From positions 1,426,001-1,490,000 of the forward strand of contig CP095495.1 of assembly GCA_023052945.1 (NCBI GenBank): 64,000 bases of DNA. The letters are read 5' to 3'. Within the stretch, counting starts at the first letter, position 1. Every line of letters starts with the position of its first letter. The notes beneath the pieces are model-generated. The model had not been told where the DNA came from. It saw only the letters and a list, made by a program, of their open reading frames with translations, and made no database searches. The translations under genes and the position numbers were made by a program. Origin of the DNA: Wolbachia pipientis. Its GTDB lineage: Bacteria; Pseudomonadota; Alphaproteobacteria; Rickettsiales; Anaplasmataceae. Below are positions 1 through 9,110 of this stretch, one piece after another.

Positions 1-730
1 AACCAAATGTTCCATTTAAAGACTTCATCTCTCAGGAAACCATAGTGCAGATACTGAAAGAAGACGACATTAAACGCAATGACGGTTTTGAAAATCAATT
101 ACAAGGTTTCTTCTACCATCAAAATCGTTTATATGTATTAGTTCGTAGAGCTAGTGGTATAGATTTACTACTAAACTCAAACAAGGTTATTCATGGTCAT
201 AAGCCAGATTGGATGATTTTGGATTTTCTAGTTAATGGTACTCAAGTAGATCTTACTGCCAAAAATATTGATCAAGCTACAGAGATAGCAAATAGCATTG
301 CGAGTCGTTATTTTAGCTCTGAATGTGTTTTTGTAAACGCGCAGGATAAAAACTTTGCAGAGCAAGTATATAAATTCATTAAAGTTTGTGTTGATGGCTC
401 TGATTCAAATATATTCACTTTTGAGTTAAAATTTCAGTCAAATCGTTTTAAATATAGCAACACTTGCATTACTTTACCGTTATACCACATGATCCTATTG
501 CATCTGAGCTTTATATTTTACACCCTTCTATTGGTGATATACTAAAATCTATTGAATTGATGAAGATAATATTTCAAGGCAAAAAGATAGGATTATTTTT
601 TAAGCAAAGTGATGAGTACATAGCAATTTACTACTCTGAACATCCGTTGAATAAAAAGGAAAGAGAGGATTTTAAAGCATACATGAAACAATTTTATGGT
701 CTTACAATCTTGCCAAGAGCAAATTTCTGA
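1..730 (+). pseudogene. Hypothetical WO protein, 5'-truncated by window, frameshifted
   Basis: The reading frame is open from the first base, so the gene starts upstream of the window. It runs in frame 3 to about base 464, where adding one T would join it smoothly to the frame-2 stretch that ends at 730. The joined protein would read ...RFKYSNT-LHYFTVIPHDPI..., whereas the unshifted frame degenerates into a hydrophobic tail. I recognise no family. The product is acidic to neutral and soluble, with no signal peptide. It overlaps the next gene by 35 bp, so the two are probably co-transcribed, or were once one gene. From memory, WO genomes carry a pair of VrlC-like genes of this general type, but I cannot confirm that identity here. 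Confidence 0.5.
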
Positions 731-1802
731 CATTTTTAGTTCTGGTAGTTCCTGGGTTAATTCAAATCAAAATTATATCAAAGCAGCAAAGTATTTGTCG
801 AATCTTGAATTAATTAAGATGCAAGAGAGGGCCTATATTATCTGCTCTCATAGACAAGATAAATTAGATTGGCCAAATGTAGTTGATCCATACTGTAACA
901 ATGAGATTTTCATTGATGAGGATTTTGATGAAGTATGCGATAATATAATTTGTGAAAATTGCAACCGTGATATTTTGCCTAACACCTATAAGAAGCAAAG
1001 ATTTCATCGCTTATCTGTATATTTAAACCCAGAGAAAATCATGCATTGGTTTGAAGATCAGCTAAGTAATACGCATTTCATGTGGCAAAAGGTGGAAAAA
1101 GGAGTTTATCATGTTGGTGGCCAAGGTGAATTTGTAAATCTCATTATTCTTGATTTTTGCACCAATCCAACATTCTTAACCATAGATAGGCTAAGAGTCA
1201 ATCCAACCGTATTAGTAATACTGAGAAAAAACATACCAGACATACCTCTTGATTTGCCTATAGTAGAAATGGTTGACCTTTTCTGTCAGCGCAGGACTTT
1301 AATTGAAGTATTTCAAGAAACAGTAAAAAAAGGAGTGCCAGAATTAATACCAAATACTTCAATGCAAATTTTACATACTTCACTTGAGCAAATTGAACCT
1401 GCTAAAGAGAAAGAATTACTAGAATTACAATTGGTAGAAGGTTCTCTTTACGTAAACAATATAGAGATTCTGAATAAGAAAGCTGTAGCATGTATGAAAG
1501 TTTTTCGCATATTATTTGAACAATTTTTGAATGATTGTAAAAAGGAATTACCTCCTGAAAAACACATGTTGCTTAGCATAACTCAAATAGAAAAGCGCCT
1601 AAATCTTGATCCAGAAGCAGATCCAGAACATCACATCAGAAAACCACTAAATACAATCCAAAGGACAATAAAAACCACCTTAGCTAAAAAGTTAGGACTA
1701 AACATCGAACGTAATGATGTGATTCAAACAGTTGGTTGGCCGGGATCATCGCGTAAAGATTATGGTTATCGTATTAACCCTTTTACTGTGGTAGTTCGTT
1801 AA
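696..1802 (+). CDS. Hypothetical protein with Cys cluster and C-terminal winged helix
   Basis: This is a 368-residue protein of unrecognised family. Residues ~50-95 contain several cysteines (PYC, EVC, IICENC), which suggests a small metal-binding knuckle. The last ~80 residues (ITQIEKRLNL ... RIKTTLAKKLG ... YGYRINPF) look like an OmpR-type winged helix ending in the usual GYR(I/L) hairpin, so DNA binding is plausible. The ATG at 696 lies inside the 3' end of the preceding frame (overlap to 730). This could be translational coupling or a second frameshift in one longer gene. It lies at the edge of the replication module. Function is not known. Confidence 0.55.
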   Translation: MVLQSCQEQISDIFSSGSSWVNSNQNYIKAAKYLSNLELIKMQERAYIICSHRQDKLDWPNVVDPYCNNEIFIDEDFDEVCDNIICENCNRDILPNTYKKQRFHRLSVYLNPEKIMHWFEDQLSNTHFMWQKVEKGVYHVGGQGEFVNLIILDFCTNPTFLTIDRLRVNPTVLVILRKNIPDIPLDLPIVEMVDLFCQRRTLIEVFQETVKKGVPELIPNTSMQILHTSLEQIEPAKEKELLELQLVEGSLYVNNIEILNKKAVACMKVFRILFEQFLNDCKKELPPEKHMLLSITQIEKRLNLDPEADPEHHIRKPLNTIQRTIKTTLAKKLGLNIERNDVIQTVGWPGSSRKDYGYRINPFTVVVR

Positions 1803-2603
1803 CTGTGTTGACGAGAAGTAAAAACGGAAAAAGTAAAATTCGTGTAATTGAGTTTTAAGCTTTGGTTGGGGTAGTATATTTTTCCTAAAGTTACATCTAG
1901 CTTTAAAACAAAGTTTTTACCTCATCTAAAAAAATACAAATTCTCAATTACGTAAAAGCCTAAATTTCTTTTGCTTTCTTCAATCTTTTCTACCTCAAGT
2001 CTTCATCGCGCTTGCATAAAAGCCTTATTAAAGCAACTAGACCCAGCTCACTTGGAAGTTATTGAGTATTCCGGAAAATCCGGAGATCTGAATTCTTAGT
2101 TCAGCTATTAAACTCAGTGGACCAGCGTTATGCGTTTGTAAAAAAAAGATGAGGAATAGAGCCTCTGTTAAACTTATGGTAGAAGCAAAGCTATTGCAAA
2201 AATAATGTTTCAAAAAGTCTACTAACCATTTGTTCTTTAGGTTTGAAAAACTTTCTTTGCAACCAACAAAAAAACATGATAGACTATTTCTAGGGTTTCT
2301 TGTAGTAAATAAAAGTTTGGGGTAAAAAATAATTTAGAAGTGCCTCGTGATCGAGCTTTAAGCTACCCTACATGAGTAACTTAGGTCTTGGTGGTATAAT
2401 TTGTACCCTGAAGTTGTAGAATCGCTTTAAAACGCAATTATGGATCATTTGTTTTTCACTGCCTTTACTTTATATTTTTATTATCGGTTGCAACTCCATA
2501 GACAAAGCAAAATTATGAAAGGACATCAAAAAACGTCAAGTTCTTCTTTTAACTGATATATACTATGTACTATAGCATAGTATATATTTATATATATATA
2601 GAT
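1803..2603. other. About 800 bp without a supported gene
   Basis: I see no open frame of useful length, no tRNA and no recognisable transposase fragment on either strand. The stretch is A+T-rich and ends in an alternating TA tract (about 2566-2600), which would melt easily and lies right beside the repeat cluster at 2604-2818. Confidence 0.5.
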
Positions 2604-2818
2604 TTTTGCCATCTTGCCAACTTCCCCAAACCCGCTATAGAAGAGGACTTTACCCATGCTATCTAGTTGGCAACTTTTTGCCATCTTGCCATCTTACTAT
2701 TTCTTTAAGCTGTTGATTTTCTTGTATTTTTATCAATTTTAAGTTGGCAAGATGGCGAATTCTTAAGTCTGCCAACTTACCATCTTGCCAACTTACTATA
2801 CTATTTTGCCATCTTGTT
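2604..2818. repeat. Iteron-like repeat cluster, candidate phage origin
   Basis: Copies of the motif GCCATCTTGCCAACTT, whole or partial and in both orientations, lie near 2608, 2665-2695, 2740, 2771-2795 and 2808. The last copy runs into the 3' end of the primase-helicase gene. The cluster sits between an alternating TA tract and the replication genes. Clustered short repeats beside an A+T-rich tract and a helicase gene resemble iteron origins. That role is inference. The repeats could instead be regulatory or termination signals. Confidence 0.55.
2740..2795. repeat. Perfect 16-bp inverted repeat after the helicase stop
   Basis: The arm TAAGTTGGCAAGATGG at 2740-2755 is exactly complementary to 2780-2795, with a 24-base spacer. 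The right arm ends one base before the stop codon (2796-2798) of the minus-strand helicase gene. It could form a hairpin in the transcript or a cruciform in DNA. No U-tract follows, so a simple intrinsic terminator is unlikely. The arms are made of the same repeat unit as the surrounding cluster. Confidence 0.7.
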
Positions 2819-4897
2819 TTGTAGAATTATGTATCACCCAAACGTCTGGATTTTCAACTGGTAAGGTTACTCCGTTATTTGGTGAAAGATAATAATCTGG
2901 CTTTACCAGCACATGTTGATTTTCAGAAATTTTTAACTCCATGTCTTTAACACATAAATAGCCGTACTTTGATTTAGTCCTTGATACTTTATATCCAAGA
3001 GCTTCCTTAAAGAACTTTATATGACCAAGAGCTGCAAGATGGCTAATCCTTTCACGAATGCTACGTTCACTTCCAAGGCCTAGTTTTCCCTCAAAATACT
3101 TAGCAAAGTGTGCCGCAGTGTAAGTTTCACCTTTATATGCTTCATTAGCAATTAACTCTAAAATAATATCATGTCTTCTTGAGCGTTCCAAATCAAGTTT
3201 TCGATTATAATTATCTCTTACTATTCTTCCCGAATCAAAGGTTACATCATGTTGCATAAATGACCCGTTGTGCCAATACAATGAAATTTTATCTTGTTCA
3301 GATGCAGAATAATTAGATTTCATGCGGCAAAGAACACGATCATTAGGGCAAGTACTAGCCTTTTCTGGTTTTGACAAATACCATCTAGATCGAACAGAAT
3401 TATTCCACGCTGTTGAACCTCCTGTACCTGTTTTACGTACTATCCCTGAATCAGAAGGATGAGCACACAACAAAACAGCTCCTTTTATTGCTTCTGCTAT
3501 GCGACCACAACAGTTTTGAATAAATTGTCTTACATGGGAACGATTATTTTCATTGCCTCCAAATAGATCTGCTGCTGTATCCAAAATCACTAGCTTTGGC
3601 TGAAACAATTCAATATCTTCAAGTAACTCTTGAAAGTAATGGGTCAATTGACCTATATCTTTGTTGTTAAAAACCATAAGTATATTATTTTTCCACACTC
3701 GAGACAACAAGCAAACATTGTCATGAAAATCAGAAGATTCCATATCCAATTGATAAAGTTTATGTATTGCACATTGCCTGCGCCAAAGTTCTTCTTCCTC
3801 ATCTTCACAAAACACACCATATGTTCTCATCTGCTGAATATCTATACCAAGCCAAGATTTACCAATACCAGCAGCAGTCATTAATTGTTGAGCAAGAAGA
3901 GATTTTCCAACTCCACCGTCGCCGTAGAGAGCTGTAACACTTCCCACAGGAAGCCAATCTTTAATAATCCATTTTCTCTCTGGAGCGGTGTTGGTCCAAG
4001 CTGTAGTATCAATTGTTTTTGACTTTCTAGGGCTTTTGTTGTTAAGAATAAATTCTTCAACGTTCGTTCCTTCTAATACACCATCTGCAGCATCCCACCC
4101 TTTCGGTTTACCTTGTGGAATTTTAAGAACAACAAGTGATGCAATTCCAACGTCAAAAAGCTTTTTTTCAGCATTTTTTGCGTATTTATTACCTGCTTCA
4201 TCATTGTCTGGCCAAATAATTATATTTTTACCCTTTAGGGGTGACCAGTCTGTTTTATCAGCTGGTGCATTTGCTCCAGACATCGCTGTTGTTGCTGTGA
4301 TACCTTGTTCCATCAGCGCTTCTGCACATTTTTCTCCCTCAACAAGAATAACCTTATCGGACTTCAAAATACCTGGAATATTATATAGTGGCCTTATCTT
4401 CGGTGCACCAAAGTCAGATTTTTTTATATCAAAAGGAAGATATCGCTTTCCATTATTATCATCATAACGATAGACTCTAACAATAGCTTGGCCGTTTTCA
4501 TCATAATAATCCCAATGTGCAGTTGGATTACCTGAACTTTTGAAATGACCAAGCCACTCAGCTATAGAAGCCATTACTTCAGGAAACTCTATTCTCGTAC
4601 TTTTTCTATGTACTCCTGCCCAAAGATCAATGATATCACCACCTTCTCCTGTTGCAAAATCATGCCATAGGCCAGCTTCACTGCCACTTAATTCTACTAC
4701 TAGACTCTTGCCTTTATCACCTTGTATATTTCCTACATAAAACTTATCACCACGAAAAATACCTTTTGGCAATAGATAAGAAAGGCATGATCTGATATTC
4801 AACAGAAGCTGAGCTTTAAGCTGTTCTTTCTCTTCTGATAATTTATAGCTTCCATTTTTTTTGAAGCCACAGTATTAAAATCACAATAAATATCCAT
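2796..4897 (-). CDS. Phage primase-helicase (TOPRIM + RepA-like ATPase), probable slippage at A8
   Basis: This protein probably primes and unwinds DNA for phage replication. The N-terminal part has a primase-type segment (GDIIDLWAGV). A TOPRIM region follows (VILVEGEKCAEAL ... IIWPDNDEAG), and then a RecA/RepA-like ATPase with Walker A GDGGVGKS and Walker B LVILDTAAD. The uninterrupted frame starts only at a TTG at 4802 (668 aa). However, an ATG at 4897, preceded by a good GGAG ribosome site, opens a frame that joins the main one if the A8 run at 4855-4862 is read as A9. The added residues (...SEEKEQLKAQLLLNIRSCLSYLLP) match the start of the paralogue upstream (KEIKGLLIDNIKECVPYLIP). So the true start is probably 4897, with slippage, a natural indel or a sequencing error at the A-run. 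It is the last gene of the minus-strand replication operon. Confidence 0.8.
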
Positions 4898-4932
4898 CAA
4901 ATCTCCAATATATTTAAAGTTTAGAAATTTGG

Positions 4933-6162
4933 TTAAGCTGTAGCTATCCAGCGTCCGTTAACCATGTTTATGAATTTTGTTGGTATAGGTTTTCCGTTTC
5001 TGAGCTCGTACATTACTTTTAAGGTACTTTTATGCTCTTTAGATTTAAACATTACAATGCCAGACGTGTAGAAATTTCTTAAAACTCCTGCACCACTTAA
5101 AGATTGAAATGGATTCTTTTCTAACATGGCTGTAGATACTTTTTTAGTATGATGCGTAAGGATGATGCCAGCCATGGGACTCGTTATAGAACGTAATTTT
5201 TCAGTTCCATCTTGCAAAAAAGAAAGCATGGCTCTACTATTTCCATAATCACGTATATTATAGAGAGAATCTATCACAATAAGATCAACTGTTTTTGGGT
5301 TAAATTTTTCTGCTATAATACTTTTTATTCTTTCTATGCCTTCAAGGTTCAAAGCTAATTTTGTTTTTGGAGTAATAGCTAAGTTTTCTGTTGCTATATC
5401 AAGAATCTTTTGGTTAACTTTCAGTTGCTGCAAACGTTCTCTTATATAATCGTATTCCATTTCATTCTGTAGGTAGAATACTTTCAGTGGTCTTTCAGGT
5501 TTCATGCCAAGAAATGATATTCCTCCTGCCATATGCACTAATAAAGAAAGTAAAAAATTACTTTTGCCGATTTTTGGAGTACCACCTATAACCAAAAGAC
5601 CGCCTGGAGTTAGAATTCTTGGGCCTATTATATCTTTTGGCATTGGTGATTTATCATTTAAGTAATGCCTTGCTGAAAACGATGTAATTTTATGTTCTGT
5701 TGTGTTTTCTTTAGTATTTAACCACTTCTTAGCGGAATTTATATCACCTTTAACTAAAGTCCAAAGATCAATAATATCACCACTGATTCCTTTAGTAAAA
5801 TTACGCCAATTTCCAGCTTCTTTACCCACTATTTTAACTGTAATCATATCCCCGTCACAGTTGCCAACATAAGTCCTCTCTCGATAAAAATTACCGTTTG
5901 GAATTAGGTAAGGTACACACTCCTTAATATTATCAATCAATAATCCTTTTATTTCCTTTCTCTGCATAAAACCCCCATACATACTTTTCATACGCTTAGA
6001 GCTGAGATTAGCTAGCTCACAAACAGTTTCAAAAGACTCTGAATCAAACCATTTAATTGCTTCTTTCTTTAGCTCTAGATTTTTTCCTGCTGCATCTTTG
6101 ATAGCTCTCTCAATTACAGCAATCCAGAGTTTCTCTTCGTCGTACTTCAAAATGGCAACCAA
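4933..6162 (-). CDS. RepA-like helicase/ATPase of phage replication module
   Basis: This 409-residue protein has an N-terminal primase-related segment (~70-150: NGNFYRERTYVGNCDGD ... GDIIDLWTL), shared with the neighbouring 668-aa protein. An AAA_25/RepA-type ATPase core follows, with Walker A GTPKIGKS (~195) and Walker B VDLIVIDSLYNIRD (~295). After that comes ILTHHTKK, the usual sensor-like histidine motif of this family. It lacks the TOPRIM part, so it is the motor without the primase. The TTG start at 6162 overlaps the 3' end of the upstream gene; a second TTG at 6150 overlaps that gene's TGA, so translation is probably coupled. It is paralogous to the gene at 6679-7482. Confidence 0.85.
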   Translation of the reverse strand: MVAILKYDEEKLWIAVIERAIKDAAGKNLELKKEAIKWFDSESFETVCELANLSSKRMKSMYGGFMQRKEIKGLLIDNIKECVPYLIPNGNFYRERTYVGNCDGDMITVKIVGKEAGNWRNFTKGISGDIIDLWTLVKGDINSAKKWLNTKENTTEHKITSFSARHYLNDKSPMPKDIIGPRILTPGGLLVIGGTPKIGKSNFLLSLLVHMAGGISFLGMKPERPLKVFYLQNEMEYDYIRERLQQLKVNQKILDIATENLAITPKTKLALNLEGIERIKSIIAEKFNPKTVDLIVIDSLYNIRDYGNSRAMLSFLQDGTEKLRSITSPMAGIILTHHTKKVSTAMLEKNPFQSLSGAGVLRNFYTSGIVMFKSKEHKSTLKVMYELRNGKPIPTKFINMVNGRWIATA

Positions 6163-6638
6163 TCAACTTCAGATTGTTCTGGAGTAATAACAGTGGCAAT
6201 CTTATTTTTCTCTCCATATCGATCAGTTTCAATACCAACTTTTGCAGTAAATTCTAACCCGTTAAAATCAGCTATAGAGTTGATCTTTCTAGCAATAACT
6301 GCTTTTTCTGAAGTGTCATTTGAATGAATGTTCCGCGCTGACTCCAAAATACTTCTAAGCATAGAACGTCCAGATTCTGCCCAAACATCTTCTCCTTCAA
6401 CGCTTGCCTTGCCACTTTTAATACCAATTACCTGAAAAATCTTGCGTTTTGCATATGGACCTTCAGTAACAGTAAATTCAGCGTTTAAATAGATGCTGCC
6501 AGTAGTATAGCTTTTAGTGAACCAATTTTCATAACCTCCTGGTTTAATGGCCATTTTGACTTTTACCGCTGTACCTTTTGGTATTAAATTACTTTGTGAT
6601 TTTGCAGTATTAAAATCAGTTAAAAAATCTGATAGCAT
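6147..6638 (-). CDS. Small WO replication-module protein, possibly SSB-like
   Basis: This is a 163-residue protein with no signal or membrane segment. It has a beta-rich middle (GSIYLNAEFTVTEGPYAKRKIFQVIGI) and ends ...NKIATVITPEQSEVDWLPF. The length, predicted fold and position between helicase-type genes suggest a phage single-stranded-DNA-binding or DUF669-like protein. This is inference from context and composition, because no diagnostic motif is visible. The ATG at 6638 is preceded by an AGGAGG-like site (tcctcct on the plus strand at 6643), which supports the start. Confidence 0.55.
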   Translation of the reverse strand: MLSDFLTDFNTAKSQSNLIPKGTAVKVKMAIKPGGYENWFTKSYTTGSIYLNAEFTVTEGPYAKRKIFQVIGIKSGKASVEGEDVWAESGRSMLRSILESARNIHSNDTSEKAVIARKINSIADFNGLEFTAKVGIETDRYGEKNKIATVITPEQSEVDWLPF

Positions 6639-6678
6639 ATTGTCCTCCTATAGATTAATTGCAAAGTGAAAAAAAGAA

Positions 6679-7482
6679 TCAACTCCATTGGTCTACAATC
6701 TTCCAACGACCATTTATCTTATCGACAAGCTTACTTGCCACACGTTCACCATTACGCAGTTCAAATACTATCTGACGTACAGTACTTTCTTCGTCATGAG
6801 CAAACATCACCATTCCCGTACTGTAAAATCCCCTCAAAGAACCAGCTCCGCTTAAACCCTGAAATGGATCTTCTTCCAGCATCTTTTTCGATAATTTTTT
6901 TGTATGATGAGTGAGTACAATACAAGCATCTGGATTGACAGCACTGCGTAACTTTTCAAGAGTCTTCTGCAGAAAGAACAACATAGCACTATTGTCATTT
7001 TCATTTCCATACTCACTGCTAAAGATGTTACGCAATGGATCTATGGCTAAAACATCAGGTTTAAAGCGTTCTTTCACGATTTCCTTAATTTCACTTATTT
7101 CATCATGATTAAATGATAAGTGCACTTTTGGTGTAATGATTAAGTTGTTAGCGGCTATATTCACAAGTTCTTCATCAAGTTGAAGTCGTTGCAAACGTTC
7201 TTTCATATATTCATATTCAATTTCAGTTTGCATGTAGAAGATCTTCAAAGGTCTACTCGGCGTCATACCAAGAAACGAAACTCCAGCAGCCATGTGGACA
7301 AGCCAAGAGATCAAAAAGTCACTTTTGCCGATTTTAGGTGGGCCACCCAGTACCAACAAACCTCTTTTAGTTAGAATTCTAGGGGAAATTATGTCCTCTG
7401 GTATTGGCGTTTGATCACTTAAATACTCCTTTACGCTGAAAAAGGGGACTTTTTGACCGATATTGAAAAAGCTTTGTTCCAT
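6679..7482 (-). CDS. Second RepA-like ATPase, paralogue of 4933-6162
   Basis: This 267-residue AAA_25-type ATPase has Walker A GPPKIGKS, Walker B DVLAIDPLRNI and the motif IVLTHHTKK. Its C-terminal end (RNGERVASKLVDKINGRWKI) aligns with the paralogue's RNGKPIPTKFINMVNGRWIA. The open frame extends upstream to 7677, but only through an overlap with the previous gene. The ATG at 7482 is preceded by AAGGAG at ideal spacing, so that start is chosen. It lacks the N-terminal primase-related segment. Two motor paralogues in one module may act as different subunits or loaders; which one is essential cannot be said. Confidence 0.85.
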   Translation of the reverse strand: MEQSFFNIGQKVPFFSVKEYLSDQTPIPEDIISPRILTKRGLLVLGGPPKIGKSDFLISWLVHMAAGVSFLGMTPSRPLKIFYMQTEIEYEYMKERLQRLQLDEELVNIAANNLIITPKVHLSFNHDEISEIKEIVKERFKPDVLAIDPLRNIFSSEYGNENDNSAMLFFLQKTLEKLRSAVNPDACIVLTHHTKKLSKKMLEEDPFQGLSGAGSLRGFYSTGMVMFAHDEESTVRQIVFELRNGERVASKLVDKINGRWKIVDQWS

Positions 7483-7504
7483 ATTACTCCTTTTAAAATT
7501 AAAT

Positions 7505-8308
7505 TTAGGCAACAGAAGCCAAGGTTTTGGCTTTAATTTTTGCAAGTAATTTACCCAGATGCGGTTCTTCAACCATATTAAGGCAACCACTTCGATCTTT
7601 AGCAGGGTATCCCCAAGAGTTAATAGTCTGACAGACGAATGAACGTTTCTCTGTACCATCATCTTTCTTGATTCCAACCATACTGATTACTTCATCAACA
7701 ATGCCTGGAATCTCACTAGCAGTTTTAGCTCCTTCACATTGAGGTAGCCAGGTTGGACGATTGCAGTCATCAAGATATTGACCTAAAGTACCAACGGTAA
7801 TGATATCTTTATTTGGAATGTGCTGAAACTGATTGAGCCAAGCCATCATCTCTTGCGCAAGTATTCCGTAAGCAGCTCTCATGTCTTGCTTTCCACTTCT
7901 CTCAGAAAAAGCTTCCGGTTGCATTTTTGCCCATAAGAGACACAAACGAGATGCAACAGTAATGCTATCAATGAAAATACATCGATATTTAGAAAACTCT
8001 TCATTGTATTTACTTGATACGTGCTCATAGTGTTTTTGACTATACGCTTGATCAGATTTTAGTGCAGGGTTTGGACCACCAATTAGGCAAGCAATATCAC
8101 GAGCTTGATTCCAAGTACGAACACTAATAGAATCTCCCTGCCAATCTTGAACAGCAAGCAGACCTGCTTCAAAGTCAAGACAAAGTGTTGGTTCACTTAT
8201 AGTCTTTAAGAGGCTGGTTTTACCAATACCGTAAGGACCAAAAATTACTACTTTTATGCCTGTGGTTGTTTTCAGTCTTTCATTATTGTTTAAAATTTTA
8301 AAAGTCAT
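7505..8308 (-). CDS. AAA_24 / Sak4-like phage recombination ATPase
   Basis: This 267-residue P-loop protein has Walker A GPYGIGKT near the N-terminus, then LDFEAG, and a Walker B-like IFIDSITVASR. This arrangement is typical of the phage AAA_24 family that includes Sak4, a RecA-core ATPase that helps single-strand annealing recombination and replication. It lies between the sigma-like regulator and the RepA-like ATPases, all on the minus strand with short gaps. The ATG at 8308 is used. Whether it anneals DNA itself or works with the small protein at 6147-6638 is inference. Confidence 0.8.
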   Translation of the reverse strand: MTFKILNNNERLKTTTGIKVVIFGPYGIGKTSLLKTISEPTLCLDFEAGLLAVQDWQGDSISVRTWNQARDIACLIGGPNPALKSDQAYSQKHYEHVSSKYNEEFSKYRCIFIDSITVASRLCLLWAKMQPEAFSERSGKQDMRAAYGILAQEMMAWLNQFQHIPNKDIITVGTLGQYLDDCNRPTWLPQCEGAKTASEIPGIVDEVISMVGIKKDDGTEKRSFVCQTINSWGYPAKDRSGCLNMVEEPHLGKLLAKIKAKTLASVA

Positions 8309-8360
8309 TTATTCACCTCAATGTTATATGTTATATATTCAGGAAAGGTAGAATTTATGT

Positions 8361-8858
8361 TCAATTTTTCTTTTTGCCCTTGTAGTAAATGGAAGAGAGT
8401 TTTGTACGTATTTTTCTTATCATAGTATTTAAAGTAGTTCTTGATATGTTGTTCATCTTAGCAACTTCATATAAGTTAAAGTGCTTGAGTTGCTCACATA
8501 TCTTTTGCATCTTTCTTGGTAGCGTTGAAATCATGTAATCTACATCAGTACGTTTCGCTACTTCATCTTCAAAAGCTTCTATTTTCTCAATATTGATGTG
8601 GTTATTAATATTGCGTTTTATACATAGTTGTTTCTCTAATAAGTTGTTAGCACGACGTTCAGTTAATCTTGCTACAAAAGTGTTAAAGCTACCTTTACTT
8701 TCATCATATCTATCAAGATAAGTCCAAATTTCACAGAAGAGTTCTTGCTCAAGATCTTGATGAGTCTCATGAGTAAAGCATTCAAAAAATTTTAACCTTT
8801 TAACTTGGTACTGTATGTTTTGAACAACTATAGGATCAACACCTGAATAACGTTTCAT
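8361..8858 (-). CDS. Sigma-70-like phage regulator
   Basis: This 165-residue protein has a region-2-like helix set (DLEQELFCEIWTYLDRYDESKG, then FVARLTERRANNLLEK). After a linker, it has a region-4-like HTH (LPRKMQKICEQL ... EVAKMNNISRTTLNTMIRKIRTKL). This is the layout of small sigma factors. It is the first gene of the minus-strand replication operon and is divergent from the tail gene at 9111, so it may direct RNA polymerase to phage promoters. The ATG at 8858 is preceded by a GGAG-type site. A role in late transcription is inferred. Confidence 0.7.
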   Translation of the reverse strand: MKRYSGVDPIVVQNIQYQVKRLKFFECFTHETHQDLEQELFCEIWTYLDRYDESKGSFNTFVARLTERRANNLLEKQLCIKRNINNHINIEKIEAFEDEVAKRTDVDYMISTLPRKMQKICEQLKHFNLYEVAKMNNISRTTLNTMIRKIRTKLSSIYYKGKKKN

Positions 8859-9110
8859 AACTTCTCCTTAAAACAATGAATAGCTTTAAGGATGAGAACT
8901 TATAGGTACACTTTGTAGGACAGGAACAAAAATAAATAATACAGATGTGATTTTTAACCTATTGATATTCTATTGTTTTTTTTCGAGAATAATACAGTTC
9001 GATTTTTAAATAATACTGCAACAAAAAATTAGGCAAAAATTCATTTTTTTTGGACAAAAATTTTCCAAATCCTGAATATATATTATATAAGCCTTTCAAA
9101 CTTATCACAG
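8859..9110. promoter_or_regulatory. Divergent intergenic region, replication versus tail operon
   Basis: This is a 252-bp A+T-rich gap between two oppositely directed operons, so it must hold at least two promoters. Runs of T (around 8970-8980) and several TATAAT-like sequences are present (for example tattatataa at 9081-9090 for the plus strand). I cannot choose a -35/-10 pair with confidence. It is the natural place for an early/late switch. Confidence 0.45.

Noticed and set aside
1803..2795. CRISPR-like array at the short repeats
   Set aside because: The repeat units are irregular, in both orientations, and lack constant spacers.
3988..4467. 159-codon plus-strand ORF
   Set aside because: Antisense shadow of the primase-helicase TOPRIM region, with serine/proline-rich nonsense composition.
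6911..7374. Two short plus-strand ORFs
   Set aside because: Antisense shadows of the RepA-like ATPase gene.
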